From assembly GCA_932521025.1 (NCBI GenBank), contig OW051472.1:558001-622000 (forward strand): a stretch of 64,000 nucleotides of DNA. The letters are read 5' to 3'. The first letter of the stretch is position 1, and each line of letters starts with the position of its first letter. The stretch is from Oscheius onirici (taxonomy: Eukaryota; Nematoda; Chromadorea; Rhabditida; Rhabditidae). This document shows, piece by piece, positions 1 through 16,800 of this stretch. Made by a program: the position numbers and the translations under genes. A model generated the notes under the pieces. It did not search any database and was not told the DNA's origin. It saw nothing but the letters and a program-made list of their open reading frames with translations.

Positions 1-711
1 ATCTGTATGGGAAAAATACTAGGAAAGTCGAAAAATATTTTTCTTCAATCCGAAAAAAATGCATGCGTAATTGTTTTTTTTTTTGTCATCGAATAGTGGC
101 GCAGTGCCTCTATTCAAATATTTACGGTAATAGTTCTCTGTCCCTCCGTCCCTCTATCAAGCTATACTCTTACCAAGTCATCATCAATCTCTCCTCCTCA
201 TAACAATCATATATTCCTTTGCCTCCCCCATTTAATATCTCTTGAATTCGTCCTCTTCCTCTTATTTTCCCCGTCATCCACCTCTATAAGGAGGGTCCGC
301 TGGAGGAGAATGGAATGAACGGGAATAATGGAGTTCAACTGAGCGTGAAATGAGTGAGAAAGAAAAAGTGTGTGTGCCGGTCTTAAAAGAGCTCAGAAAA
401 CATGAGGATTTGTAAAGATGATGGGACTGTTAATGATTTTTTCAGATCGTCTCACAAAAAGCCAAAATACCTAGATTTTTGCTCGCTATCCGTCATTTTC
501 CCACTCTCCCCAATCTTCTAATCTCCCTCCGACGGCATCTAATTGAGCAAAACTTTCACATCTGCCTTATCCTGGAAGTCCATTATAAGCGGGCCTCCCG
601 TCTAAATCCGCTCTTTGAGCCCCTAACGTTTTGTTGTGTTCTGGAAGAAGGGAGAGAGAGCGTGGAAACTATACACGAAATTGGGTAAAGTTAAGAATTT
701 TCCAGAAAGAA
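1..711. other. Upstream region without a supported gene
   Basis: No exon is supported here. The stretch contains pyrimidine-rich simple sequence. It could hold an upstream signal-peptide exon of the channel gene that starts at 712: a TTTCCAG acceptor lies at 700-705, directly before that exon, and the frame stays open through it. I could not identify the matching donor. Confidence 0.5.
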
Positions 712-5214
<4,503 letters not shown>

Positions 5215-5474
5215 CTCGTCTAGTCCAAGAGTCGCGGGTACTGAAGAATCTGTTCCTCTGTTCATATCTCGGCTGTATACAAAATAAAAGCTTGAAATGC
5301 TACAGCCAAAAGCTGTTTCATTCGAAAGAAAAAAAGATGAACAACCAGGCTTAATCCACCACAGATATAAAAGGGAAAATAGGACAGTCAACAGTATCAA
5401 AAGTAGATGGGACAGGGGGGGGGGGGGGAACAAGTGTCTTTTTTGGGGAATTGGAAGAAAAAGAGGGAGTGAAT
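5215..5474. other. Convergent 3' region between channel and eRF3 genes
   Basis: A 260-bp gap separates two converging stop codons. It contains the plus-strand AATAAA at 5283-5288 and a run of G near 5418. No coding is seen. Confidence 0.7.
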
Positions 5475-5479
5475 TTATT
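5474..5479 (-). promoter_or_regulatory. Poly(A) signal overlapping the eRF3 stop codon
   Basis: On the minus strand the last codon GAA, the stop TAA and the next base form AATAAA, so the stop lies inside the hexamer. If this signal is used, the 3' UTR is only about 10-20 nt long. Confidence 0.5.
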
Positions 5480-8400
5480 CGATAACCTTGAGGACCTTTC
5501 CGATGGCGATGGTCTTGCCCTCGTCGCGAAGAGTGAATCGGCCCATCTGTGGCAGCTCCTGAAAAAAAAAGATAATTTAGAGTGAACATCACTTTTTCGA
5601 GCACAAAACTAAGGCTCCCTTTTGTTGTTGAATAACGCCATATTTTGAGCTGGTTTACAGATTTTGAAGCAGCCGGCCAGTCACTACCGTAACCCATTTC
5701 ATTCGCGAAGAGACCGAATTAACATGGAGACGTAGGATACTCAGCCAATGACCCAACTGAGTATCCTACGGTTGCAGGTTATACTTGTCTCGAAGTAAAA
5801 GGGTTATGATTATGACCTCGTTTTACTGAACGAACTGTACTTTCAAGTGATACTTTAGATGCAGGACAGCACGTCAGAATATCTACAAAAGTGGCTTTTC
5901 TGTTATTTTTTCAGAGCGTATTGTTGTGGATCCAGCAGATGCGCCGTGTTTTGACAAAACAAGGTTAGCAACGCCCTTCCAGGGCTAAAGTAGAAATTCA
6001 TGACTTCACTTTGTCACAGAGCCCTAGTCGTGGTTTCCCTTTCATTCCTCCTTTGTTACTCACCTCCAGACACTCTCCCTGCCCCTCCAAAGAAACTACT
6101 GAAATTATATATAAACCCATCCCATCCTCACCCTAATTTCAAAATGTAGGACCTGAACAGATCGGCCGGCCCGTTCCTACTTTAGCGAGTCTCAGTCCTA
6201 CTGTACCTTCCCTTCTCCCCTTGTCACTCTGCTCCAGTTACCCCCTGTCCCTCCAAAGAAACTATCAAAGTCATAGGAACCCTTCGCGCACTTGCTTTTC
6301 TTGTCGCGACTTGTTAAAAAACTAATTTGCGCACAAAGCTCCCCTCCTTATTCTCAACTAGAGCTTCAGACAAACACACAGACTTGGGAGCATTTTAAAA
6401 TAGATGGGTTTTCTATGCAAGGTAATTGACGAAGACTGCTAGTTTTTTTTGTGATTTAACGATATTTTTAGTTTTAAAAAAGCCCACCTTGAAAGGTTCA
6501 AGACAGAACGGCTCGGCGCTCTCTAGCCTCATGATGCACTTTTCGTTCTGCTTGACGAAGCGGGACTTCTTCTTTTCGCCCGTCTTCTTGTCAATCGTGC
6601 AGATGACCATCTTGACAGAGACTTCCTCAATTGCGCTCTGGATGTGCAACACGCAGCTGTATCCACTGGCGATGATCGACCTGTGCTCCAGGATTACCAC
6701 CTAAAGTTATGATATTTTAGAGAAAATAATAGAACAAAATTACCTCGGCATCAAAGGTCTTGCCGACCTTGCAAAGGGCGTCGGGGCTGCAAATGATAAA
6801 TCCGCTCTGAATTTCGTTCTCTTCGATTCCCTTCAACTTGAATTTGATGTTGTCGCCGGCGATGACACGGTCCGTCTCGACGTCATCGCTCCAGATTTGG
6901 ACTACTTGGACAGCTTGCTGAAAAAGTGGCGATAAATGGAGGAAAAATGATCTTTCAAATCAGGTCAAAAAAGATTGAATGGCTGGGTACTAACAGCCAG
7001 CGTATCGTCGGCTGCCGATACGATTTGGTGGGCACAATCGAAGAGTAATTTGCTCATTCTACACTTGATATTCGGAGAATACAAAGAAACCGGTAGAAAA
7101 GCCCTGACAAATGAAACGATTATTTGCTGGTTCTACAGCGCAAAGTATGCATGAAGCTTGGCAGTTAGAAAACATAGCTCAGCTTCGGCACGAGTGTGAT
7201 TGAGTGTCCTTCCGAAAGTCATATTTTTTTCAGTTGTTCGCCACGTTTTCCAGCAATCCCTCTTAAACTTGGGACGTTGTTTCTGCGTGTGCAAACGTGT
7301 CCGAAAATAGTATGGAAATCTCTAAATAAGCTCGGCTTTCGACAGCTATTCTTCGTTTCCTATCTGCTCAAGTGTTTACACCATATACCAATAACCAGCT
7401 TTTTCAAGCGGTTGTAAGCGACCAGAAGTAAAAAACCGACCTTATTTGGCATGAGAAAGAGATTCTGATTCTTGACGACGACTCCCGACTCCATTTTTCC
7501 GATGACGATGGTTCCCATGTCGCTGTATTTGTCGACGATGATTGCTCTGACGGGACCGCTGTAGTCGCGGACCATGTTCGTCAGATGGTTGTCCAGGAAG
7601 TCAATGAAGCACGGACCGCTAAAATTTGCCATATTCTGGGAATACTTATCAAAACACGTAATTTTAGACATTTTCCAGCTCCTTGGAAAAAATATGCATT
7701 TTTTTAGTTTTGGCCGAAATTAGTCGTAAAATAAGAAAGACTTACGTATACCAGTTGCCGTCAAGATTATCCGGTCGGTCCTTGATGAAGGCTCCGGTCA
7801 GGCCGGAGACGGGAATGTAGGTAATGTCGGCTTTGGGATTGAAGCCGACGCTGCGAAGATAGGGCGTCAGTTTGGCTTGAATCTCGTTCCATCTGAAAAA
7901 AAAAAGTTATTAGAAAATCTGGAACTGTGGGTCGTGCGACGGTAACTAGAATTACTAGGCATAATTTTTGGCCGTTCAAATCGACGATTCCGGTCATATT
8001 CAAGTAATGCTGAAGGGGGAGAAAGGCAGAGAGACTTAAAGCTCAGAAACCAACTGGAAATAGGCTGTAGGGGAAAAGGGTTTGAGCAGGAAATCGGACG
8101 ACTTTGAAAATATGTCAAAATCATACTTTGAACGTACAGGCTTCAAAATACGGCATGATTGCAGACTCGGCAAACTTTTGCTGCGTATCTCAGCTGAGTA
8201 TCCAACTGTCCAACTATTTCATCTGGGTATCCAGGCTGCCAAGAAAAAACCCAGCATAGGATGTTCTCGACTCGAAGGAATGTGCCGACTAGAATGAAAA
8301 GACTATTCTTCCATACATGTATCGTGCCCAGCTTCCTTACCCCAGTGAAATGTGGAGTCTTAGAACCGACACCCAACAAAAAGTAGTAGTAGTTCAAAGA

Positions 8401-11400
8401 CGGATGGGATGATATGCTTGCACTGAGCCTCGTAGACGGGGTGAAAAACGGGAAGGTAAAAGAAAAACAGAGTTACAGAACGTGATTGATATTCGGTGGG
8501 AAGAAATCTAATGTGGGCTATGAAGTTGGCTAATATGAATGGGAGAAGATGGTAAAAGGCTGAGTACAAATGGATCCCGTTAGGTCGCACATGAGCGCCA
8601 GGAGGACCACCAACATTGTGGGCTAGCGACATCGAAAGAGCTTATGGTAGAATCGGGCTAGAACCATCTTGTTGGATGCGACATGCGAGAGGCGAAGAGT
8701 GGATAAGAAACATAAGATCCAATGTGATCGAGATATGATAGGTATATCAAACAATGTGATACTTACGATTTCGTCACATAGATTTCAAGCTGTCAAGAAC
8801 TAGATGGGAGAATGAGCTTGGTCTAGGAAACGGCGTGGAAGGAAAATAAGAATTCGGGTTATGGAGCACGATGCTCGCGTCTCTCTACATTCCAAAAACA
8901 GTGGGTCAAAAGTGAGGGGGAAAAAACGACTAGGCTTCGAAACCACGAAAAAAGGGGTAACTGATGTAGATAGTACGCTTCAGAGAGGAAGGAGACAGAG
9001 GTGACGGGACAGTGCTGGGAAATTCCAAAGGATAGACAGGGATCAGTATCCAGTCCGCAAAATTATTAGAAACAATTTTTTACCTTTCCTCGTCCCACTT
9101 GACCGTGGGATCGTCCATCTTGTTTACCAAGATGATGAGATGGCGAACTCCGGCCGTCTTGACGAGCATGGCGTGTTCTCTCGTCTGTCCTCCGCGATCG
9201 AATCCCGTCTCGAATTCGCCTTTTCGAGCCGATATGACGAGGACGGCCAGGTCGGCCTGTGTAGCTCCGCTAATCATATTCGGCACGAAAGATTTGTGGC
9301 CCGGCGCGTCCAAGATCGTAAAGTGCTTCTGCTCCGTTTCGAAGAAGGCCCTGCCACACTCGACCGTCTTGCCCTTTTCGCGCTCTTCTTCGTTCGTGTC
9401 CATGCACCAGGAGAGGTACCTGAAAATGAAATTTTTAACAATTCTTTCATTAAAATCTGGAAAATCATTCTGGGAGGCACGAAATGTGTTCCAAAACCCA
9501 TTTTTTAACAGATTTTTTGCCTATAGTAATCTTTCTGGAGAGCATAAGTTCATTCTCAAGACCATTTGGAGCTTATTTTCGGCTCTAAAACGATAATAGT
9601 CAACTTGTTAGACCTCAGAGCTAGCCCAAGACTCTACTTGTAAACAACAAAGGAAGAGAAACAGGCCAAACCAGAGACAGTTAGACGGGCCATAAATGTA
9701 TCGCACCAATACGTTTTAGCGTTCTTTTGACGACAAAATGAAATACAGTAGCGTGGAATTGAACTCGGATCGTTCAGGCAACAACAATCAACCGTGCTGC
9801 CACTGCGCCACAGTGACAAGAACAGGGTTCGAAAGAGTAGAATTTGACGCCTGCAACAAAAAGTGACGTTAAACGAACAAGTAGGGCAATAAACGTGGCT
9901 TATTGGCACACATGAGAATTTATGGCTCTGAATACGACATCCGGAACATCGTAAACGTTGGGCGTTCATGTCAAGCTGTCTCTTGAGCATATCGCGACCA
10001 ACAGCATCAAAATGATCACACGTGGAAACAGAGAGAAAGCAGATTTGAGCGAACAACGCCCACTCCCACAGGGCCACGTGAAAATTGGTAAGCAGCCGCG
10101 TGTCTAGCCCGAGCCAAGTTGGCCCGTTGGTATTCTTGTCTTCTTCATAAACTGGTACTCCAGTCAGACATGTTTGTAAGCTTGAAATAAGCCTATTTCA
10201 GGTCTTGCCACTGAGGAAAGAGACCTTTTGGCTGATGGCTGTTTACAAGCTTGGATCATCATAGCAGTCAATCATGTGCGCTCGGACCGGCTGAGGCCGG
10301 TCCGGTCCAATTTTTGAACGGCGGTGGGCGGACCGGTCCGATTTTTAAATCGCGACGGGCGGACCGGAGCGGTCCGATTTTCAAATTGGACCGCGCCGGT
10401 CCGGTCCAATTTTTTAATGGCGGCGGGCGAACCGGTCCAAGACCGGCCCGACGCGGTCCAATTTGAAAAACGGACCGGACCGGTCCGGTCCAGCGTACAT
10501 GCTTGATAGCAGTCAACTACTCATGAATTGCTCAATTTCACCACAGACATAGAAAGTTCAGAAATAAGACTTACCAAGACTCTCTGCCCTTCTCCTTGGC
10601 TTCCTTTTCGTACTTTTCCAGCGTCCTCTTGTCGACCATGCCCGTGAGGAACATGAGCTGTCCGCCGATGGTCGATTTGCCGGCGTCAACGTGTCCAATG
10701 AAGACCATGTTGACGTGTTCCTTGTGGCTGCCGTCGTCGACGTATGCCACTCTTTCGAATTTCTTGGCCAGCGGCGCAATCACATCGTCTTTTTCGTCCT
10801 GGACGGGTGCAGACAGCTTCTCTTCGGCAGCTAGGGCCTGAAAAAGGACGATTTTAGGGTCAAGATGAATTTTTGAGCGAAAAAAAAAAGCAAATTTACC
10901 TGTTCCTCGACGACTGGCGGTGGCGGCACGGCCGCAGCCGGTGGAGAGGCGACCTCAGCCGGTGCCACGGAAGAATCATCGTCCCAGTCTGCAAAATATT
11001 GGTTATTTTTTCATTTTGAAGCGAAGAGAAAGGTTCTGGCTCCTGTCAGACCATCAGGCTAAGTGTGTTTATCATTTCCAGTACAAATAGATGGCTCTGT
11101 CGTGGGTTTACATCAGGGTTGGGCGAACATTGAAATTTTTGGCGAATACGAACGCGAACCGAACATGCGAACACGAACACAGCTCGAACATTTCACAAAT
11201 TCAAATCACTGTTTTTTGTATGAATCAGTCCCTTGATGATTAACTTCACAAACAAATACAAAAAAGGTTGGTAATAAACTGGTAAATGAGTAGGGAATCC
11301 AAGGGGCTAAGAAAAATTTTGATGCTTTTGACTAGGACAGTCTACGGGTATTGCCATTATCACTAGATAAAATGTTCGTGTTCGTGCCCTTTTGAACTCT

Positions 11401-11777
11401 GTTCGAGCCCCGAACAGCGAACATTTTCACTTTTTGTTCGTCAAGCGAACACGAACGCGAACATCACCAGTTTCGTGATCGTCCTCGAACACGAACTGTT
11501 CGTGTTCGGTCAAAACGAGCGCGAGCGTTCGCCCAACCCTGGTTTACATGCTACGCCAAATAACGCAGATGAAAAATGAGAAAATGGGGCGGTACAAATC
11601 GGGAAAGTGGGTACAAATTGAAGGAAACGTCAAATACAATGGGATTATGATTGTTTGAACATTCGCTAAAAACTTACTGTCTGCTGCCTGTGCCGGTGCT
11701 GCCCACGATTGTCCGGGCACAAATGCCGGTGCGTTGACGTTCGGCACAAACGAAGGCGCGTTCGTATTCCACGACAT
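5475..11777 (-). CDS. erfa-3: Eukaryotic release factor 3 (eRF3/GSPT1)
   Basis: Translation-termination GTPase that acts with eRF1 in the cytoplasm. Exons, 5' to 3' on the minus strand: 11678-11777, 10900-10988, 10575-10837, 9084-9419, 7746-7892, 7441-7618, 6744-6917, 6488-6700, 5475-5558; phases all agree (527 aa, within the family range). The N-terminus has two overlapping PAM2-like motifs ([14 protein letters not shown]), known in GSPT1 to bind poly(A)-binding protein, followed by a P/A-rich linker. G-domain motifs are GHVDAGKS (111-118), DAPGH (188-192) and NKMD (250-253), then EF-Tu domains 2 and 3. The NKMD element and the eRF3-type C-terminus argue against eEF1A, and no HBS1 N-terminal zinc finger is present. 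The ATG follows a TTTCAG acceptor by 16 nt, so trans-splicing is likely. The stop codon sits inside an AATAAA hexamer. Introns 1, 3 and 4 carry mobile-element remnants. Confidence 0.96.
5725..5772. repeat. Short palindrome in eRF3 intron 8
   Basis: GTAGGATACTCAG and CTGAGTATCCTAC form perfect arms around a loop of about 13 bases. Weaker outer similarity suggests a decayed inverted-repeat element. Related GCTGCGTAT / GGATACTCAGCCA words occur near 8180, 31650, 37270, 37385 and 51245. Confidence 0.6.
8390..8720 (+). mobile_element. LINE reverse-transcriptase 3' remnant in eRF3 intron 4
   Basis: Broken plus-strand frames read like the C-terminal tail of nematode non-LTR retrotransposon proteins: a GRRW..A..KWIPLGR segment followed by [12 protein letters not shown]. 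The reading frame changes several times, so this is a dead fragment. It lies inside the 1.2-kb intron 7893-9083. Confidence 0.55.
9750..9815 (-). mobile_element. tRNA-like (SINE-type) remnant in eRF3 intron 3
   Basis: The minus strand has an A-box TGGCGCAGTGG (9800-9810) and a B-box-like GAGTTCAATTCC (9755-9766) at tRNA spacing. I could not fold acceptor and T stems that pair properly, so a tRNA-derived SINE or tRNA pseudogene fits better than a working tRNA. Confidence 0.5.
10272..10505. mobile_element. GC-rich GGACCGGTCC palindromic element in eRF3 intron 3
   Basis: Repeated GGACCGGTCC palindromes, about eight GGTCC/GGACC clusters separated by A/T runs, fill the interval. The ends are imperfect inverted repeats (CATGTGCGCTCGGACCGG against CATGTACGCTGGACCGG). 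The 11-bp word ATAGCAGTCAA lies directly on both sides (10261-10271 and 10506-10516). This resembles a small non-autonomous DNA transposon with a duplicated target, but the duplication length does not match a superfamily I can name. Confidence 0.6.
11114..11541. mobile_element. hAT-like non-autonomous transposon in eRF3 intron 1
   Basis: A 428-bp element with terminal inverted repeats CAGGGTTGGGCGAAC. It is flanked by an exact 8-bp duplication, GTTTACAT (11106-11113 and 11542-11549). The 8-bp duplication and the CAGGG-type terminus are hAT hallmarks. The interior is rich in GTTCGTGTTCG / CGAACACGAAC words that can fold back. No transposase frame is present. Confidence 0.88.
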
Positions 11778-12764
11778 CTTTGTCTGCTATACGCTGAAAT
11801 TTGTTGGTTTGTAGGAGAAAATTCTAGGAAAAAAAGGAGAGAGAACCTTATAAACACGACTGTTGGCCGATATTGTGCAATAACAAGAAAAGTAGGAAAG
11901 CTATGTCGAAATATGACGAAAACTACCTCCTGGAAGCTGTTCTACATAAAACAGATAATTATGAGGGCATAGAGACAATTTACACCTGCTAATTTTTCCT
12001 GGAAAGCACGACAAACGAGGGAGGAAGGGATACAAGGAGACAATAGCAAGGAAAATTATGAAACTTAGGTCGAAGGATGGACTATCAGACAAAAACGGGC
12101 TTCGGAGGTCCTTCGACGCCTTTTCTCAGGATTCTTTCTGACGACACAAGCTAAAAACAAGCACAAGCACGGCCGTATACGTTCAGAACAGCTCTAGGCA
12201 TCAAGCCAGCAAAAAACTGGTCTATAATGACCAAGTGCCACAGAAAAATCTTCCCGGGGGTTCTTCTACATGTTTTCGATGGAAATGAGCTAGAAACTAG
12301 TACTGGAGCGTCTTAAGACGCTGCTTTTGCCGCCACGAGTCATTTTATTGGATAACAGTCAAATAAATGGCGAATAATGAGCAAGGAGGGAAAGTGATGG
12401 TTTCCTGCTATAATTTACGTTCTCGGGACTTTCTAGTTGTTTCTCCAACAAATAAGAGCAAAATACAGTTGCAAATACCAGTAGAGACAGAAAATGGTAA
12501 GAAATGAGTGAATTCAGGCTCTAAATTCATTTTCTGCCCATTTTCACATCCAAAGTCTTTTTATCTGGCTTTTCTACAAAAGAAAACTATTTTTATACTC
12601 AAAACAGTGAAAAATTGTAAAATATGATGGAAACGGGGCAAAAAACGACGCACAAATCCTAAAAATGGCCTGGGTGAAAGCTGAAAAGCGGCGCAACTGA
12701 AAAGCGGCGTCGTACGCAATTGCGTACCGGAGTCATTTTTTGGTCAATTTTGAGCCGTTTTAGC
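11778..12764. other. Region upstream of eRF3
   Basis: No coding is supported. A TTTCAG 17 nt before the eRF3 ATG is a candidate trans-splice acceptor. Near 12713 is a TACGCAATTGCGTAC palindrome, a short motif that recurs elsewhere in the window. Confidence 0.6.
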
Positions 12765-13661
12765 CAGGCTTGTTGATTTTGGGGCGCCGGGCTGAGGTTT
12801 TCAGCGTTTTCATTTGGGCCGCGCCACAGAATTCAGCGCTTCGATTTGGACCGCGCCGCACTGAAATATCCCAAAATGCACCAATTTTCTATTTTCACTC
12901 TATTGTCAGCTCAGCATGCTCTATTTCGTCACTGTAAACGTCGGCTTCGTTTTTGTTTCAATTTTTTGCTATCAAGGTTGATTGGATATTGTTATGATCA
13001 GTGCTTGTGGAATATTGAGCGCTAGAATACGACAAATGTTTATTAGCAAAAGTAGAACAACTGTGGTTTGAAAAAAATAACAGAAGTATAGGGACACGGT
13101 CACAACGAACAGGAAAGCAGCAATTACTGCTGCTACTTGAACGACTTCAGTAACGAGCGAAAGGATCTAGTTGGAAGTGACAAGAACACGGGAAACTTGC
13201 TTTTCTGTATCCTTCCACTTCTTCTGGGCTGTCGTCCGGAAGGTGTCCAACTGATTCTGTGTCGAGGAACGAGGAAGAAAAGATCGCTGCAAGCAGGACT
13301 TTTTCAATACTGTTTTTTGTCAATTTTATGGTACCAACTGGCCCTACGTAATGTTGTTTTCGTTGTTGTTATTTAAAGTAAAAAGTTAGTAGTTCAGCAG
13401 TCTGTCTGTTCCCTCTGAGAAACTGAAAGTCTTGAAAAATACGACTGGCAGTAATTTATTCGCAAGAGAAGCGAAAATGAATAAATAATAGCAAAAAATT
13501 GAAACAAAAACGAAGCCGACGTTTACAGTGACGAAATATAGCATGCTGAGCTGAAAATAGAAAATTAGTGCATTTTGGGATTTCCCGCCAGAATTCAGTG
13601 CGGCGCGGCCCAAATAAAAGCACTGAAAACCGCGGCGCGGCCCACGAAATCAACAAGCCTG
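12765..13661. mobile_element. hAT-like foldback element, 897 bp
   Basis: Long inverted arms of about 180-210 bp (12765-12974 and 13488-13661) begin CAGGCTTGTTGATTT. The arms share GC-rich blocks (TTTGGGCCGCGCC) and a common interior. An exact 8-bp direct duplication, GTTTTAGC, flanks the element (12757-12764 and 13662-13669). The 8-bp duplication and CAG terminus place it with hAT-type elements. The 0.5-kb centre has only a 79-codon frame (13137-13376) without recognisable transposase motifs, so it is probably non-autonomous. Confidence 0.9.
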
Positions 13662-13838
13662 GTTTTAGCCCATTTTTTATGCTAAAAAGCCTTTTAGCTA
13701 ACAAATATAAATTCAGACGAAAACACTAAAAAATGATTAAAAAAATGCGACAAATTACGATTTATTCCAAAAATAGGTGAGATCCTGGGCCAGATTCACG
13801 CGGGGGGACTTTTCTCGTTTTGACAATACAAATAGCCG

Positions 13839-13844
13839 GGTTTA
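13839..13844 (-). promoter_or_regulatory. Poly(A) signal of the WDR70 gene
   Basis: AATAAA on the minus strand, about 20 nt after the WDR70 stop codon. Confidence 0.65.
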
Positions 13845-13862
13845 TTGTAAAAAGAATAATAA

Positions 13863-16800
13863 TTAGCCAAGACGGGGCATTTTAAAGAGAGGCTGCAACT
13901 CGGTGTCCTTTTCTTCTTCCTCCGGCGCCGTCGTCTTCTCTTGGAAAATTGGCTTCGGTTGATTTTTTCGGTAGGCCGTGTCGATGTACATTGGATTCGC
14001 GGCGGCCTGAAAAATAGTGTTTTTAATGAGATTTTCTGAGAATTTAGCTAAAATCTCAAAGTATGGCGCCAATTTTTTGAGGTCAACAGGGTCTTGAAAC
14101 AACCTAAAAAGGAGGAAAACGTACATCTTCAGCATGCCTCAAAATGGCCTGCCTGACGTCCATGTCGTCCAGGAATTCCTTGTTTCTCTGTGTTCCAATC
14201 TGCTGGGCCAGGTAGCTGTGGAGTGTCGATCCGGCGGCAGCAACTGAAATTACAGTATTATCAAGAGTTTCTTTCTTTCTGTCTCTTAGAGCCACAGTCG
14301 GTCAGTTTCTCCCTCTGTCTCTCTCTGTTACTGCCTCTCTTCGTATTATTGGCAAAGTCTGGTAGTATTCTGGTAGTCTCTCTACCTCACATTCTGCTCC
14401 AGTTACTCTGTCTCAGGTCGCGGCCACTGTCCCTATTACATACTGTTATTCTTACTATCCTGATTTTTATTGCTGTCTTTTTCATTGTTACTACAACTGT
14501 ACCTCTCACTGTGCTCTCACTGTGACTGGTACTAACCCATGTTTCTTGCTGTTACTGTCTTTAACCTAGACTCAATTACTGTCCCTGTCACTCTTACTAT
14601 CCCTCTCTGTATATTTTACTGTATCAGTCGTTCGTACTGTCAGTCTCTCCCAGTCAGTTTTTGGTTGGCCTAATGTAATTCCTACTGCTCCTATTACTGT
14701 ATCTGTCCCTCTTTCTCTCTTACCTCGTCCATTCGCACTCGGTCCATCCATCGGAATATCCGCCGGCTTGCGGAACTGTGGCCTCAATTGATTATCTCTG
14801 ATCCTCATATATTTCTTCAGTCGGGCGCTTGTGACCTCCTTCTCCTCGCCTTCTTCTCCACGCGGCTGGAACATTTCCAGAGCCAGCGGACTGAGAATCA
14901 TCTCCTCGCAGACGACTTCCTTGGCTCGACTTCTCTTCACCGGCTTCGTTATGCACTGTAGGACGCCGCGTTGACTCATCTGCTGATCGTAGAAGATTCT
15001 GGAACACTTTTTTTTTATAAAAATCTCAAATTGGAAGCGAAAGCTCTGCCAATCAGCTGGTTTTCAATTTTTTTTTAGAACAAAAATGACTCACTTGATG
15101 CTCCCATCACTGAAAGTAGCCAAAATTTGATTGATTCTCGGATGCCAGTCAATTCGCAGCACACTCAGACCGGGGAAATCAATCTTGTAGACCAATTCAT
15201 AATTTTCCGAGTTGTAGAAGAGAAATTGGCCAGGCCGGGATGGTCCAGGGCTACTTGTGCCGGTGTAGATGAGCTCTCCGCGCGGCGAATAGCCACAGTC
15301 TGTTCCTTTGAAGGCATTTTCGAGCTCGAGCCACTCGTGAATCGGCTTCTTTGTGTCCGTAATGCTCCAGAGCTTCATGGTGTCGTCGAGGCCGCGCGAG
15401 AGAATCTTCTTCGAGTCGGGGGAGAAGCAGAGACTCGTTATTGGGCCTTTATGAGCCGTTCGGGCAACGTAGGAGGGCATCACCTGGAAAAATACGTCTT
15501 ATAAAAATTCTGCAACTTTCGGTATAATTCATAACTCAAAATCCCAGCATTTTTTAGCATAAAAGATGATCTGAAAAGATTGGCGAAAGTTTTAACAACG
15601 GCAAATCACTCAAACTGTGACAAACGCGGTCTAGCTCAGGCACAAGGCTGGCCTGTTGCTCTACTTGTCCTCCTAAAAAGGCTAAAACGCAAAGTTTGGC
15701 GTGTCGAAAACGGTTTCTCGAGCCGATCAGGACAGCTTTGTCAGTCGGAATTCGTTTTCAAACTTTTCTAGACCAAAGCCTGGAAAAAAAGTGGAGCCAA
15801 CATGAGATAGCAAATCGTTTAGTATTGTTTTCCTTGGTTAGCAAAAACAGAAACTCACATATCGATCAATCTTCCAGGCCTGAATGGAGCCGTCATCACA
15901 TCCAGCCGCGATCATCTTGCCATCTGGAGCATAGCAGCAGGCCTGTGGCATGGCTCTCTTCCCGTTAGCCGTCTTTGTCTTCATCAGCTGAAATATGAAT
16001 TTAGTTGGCTGGGAATTCAATATTTGTATTCGAGAAAACGTAGAACGCGCAGCCATAGAGCAAAACTGCGTACTTTCTCGTGCAAATTACGCAACATTGC
16101 TTACGGAATGAAAATTACGTGAATTTAACTTTTTTAATGACAAAAAAGTACCTTTCGATGCGTATTGATGGCCTTGGTGAGTTCTTTAAAGTCGTCCAAG
16201 TTCCAAGTTCTCACAGTTCCGTCATCCGAACAGGTCATAAATTCCTGCTTGTTGAAAGTGTTCCAGACGCAGCAGTTGACGGCAGCCGTGTGTCCTTTCG
16301 TCTTGGCCACGTCGACGAGGTACTGATCACCCTTATTCGTCTCGGCCCACTGTTCGCCGTCGCGCCCGAAAATTCGAATGATGGCCTCGCCGGAACAGAC
16401 GACCATATTCTCGCCGTTTTGAGAGAAACAGAGCGAGTTGATTACGTGGCTGAAAATGGGAATTTTGAGGTGGAAACAATGGCTCATATTGGTACTTTTT
16501 CACGTCCAGGAGCTACATTCACAAGCTGATCTTAAAAATCTGGTGAAAACAGAAAAAAAATGGCTGGAAATGAAACAAAGTGGGTACCTTTCGCAGGGCA
16601 TCATGTCCTTGTCGGCTCGGAGACTCATGTCCATCTTTTGGAAGTCGTAGATTTTGACCTGGTAGTCGAGACCGCCGCTGCCGAAGCGCTGGCCGAGAGG
16701 CTCAAATCGGCAGGCTGATACCTGGAAAATGAAAGTGAAGAAATGCAACTTTTCCTTTGTAAATTTTCTCGTCACTTACGAAAAATAGCATACTATGCAA

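Noticed and set aside
12975-13487. Transposase gene inside the hAT-like foldback
   Set aside because: The only frame (13137-13376, 79 codons) has no catalytic motifs or dimerisation domain of hAT transposases.
13386-13704. Minus-strand open frames in the foldback arm
   Set aside because: They lie in the inverted arm, have no family features, and mirror similar frames in the opposite arm.
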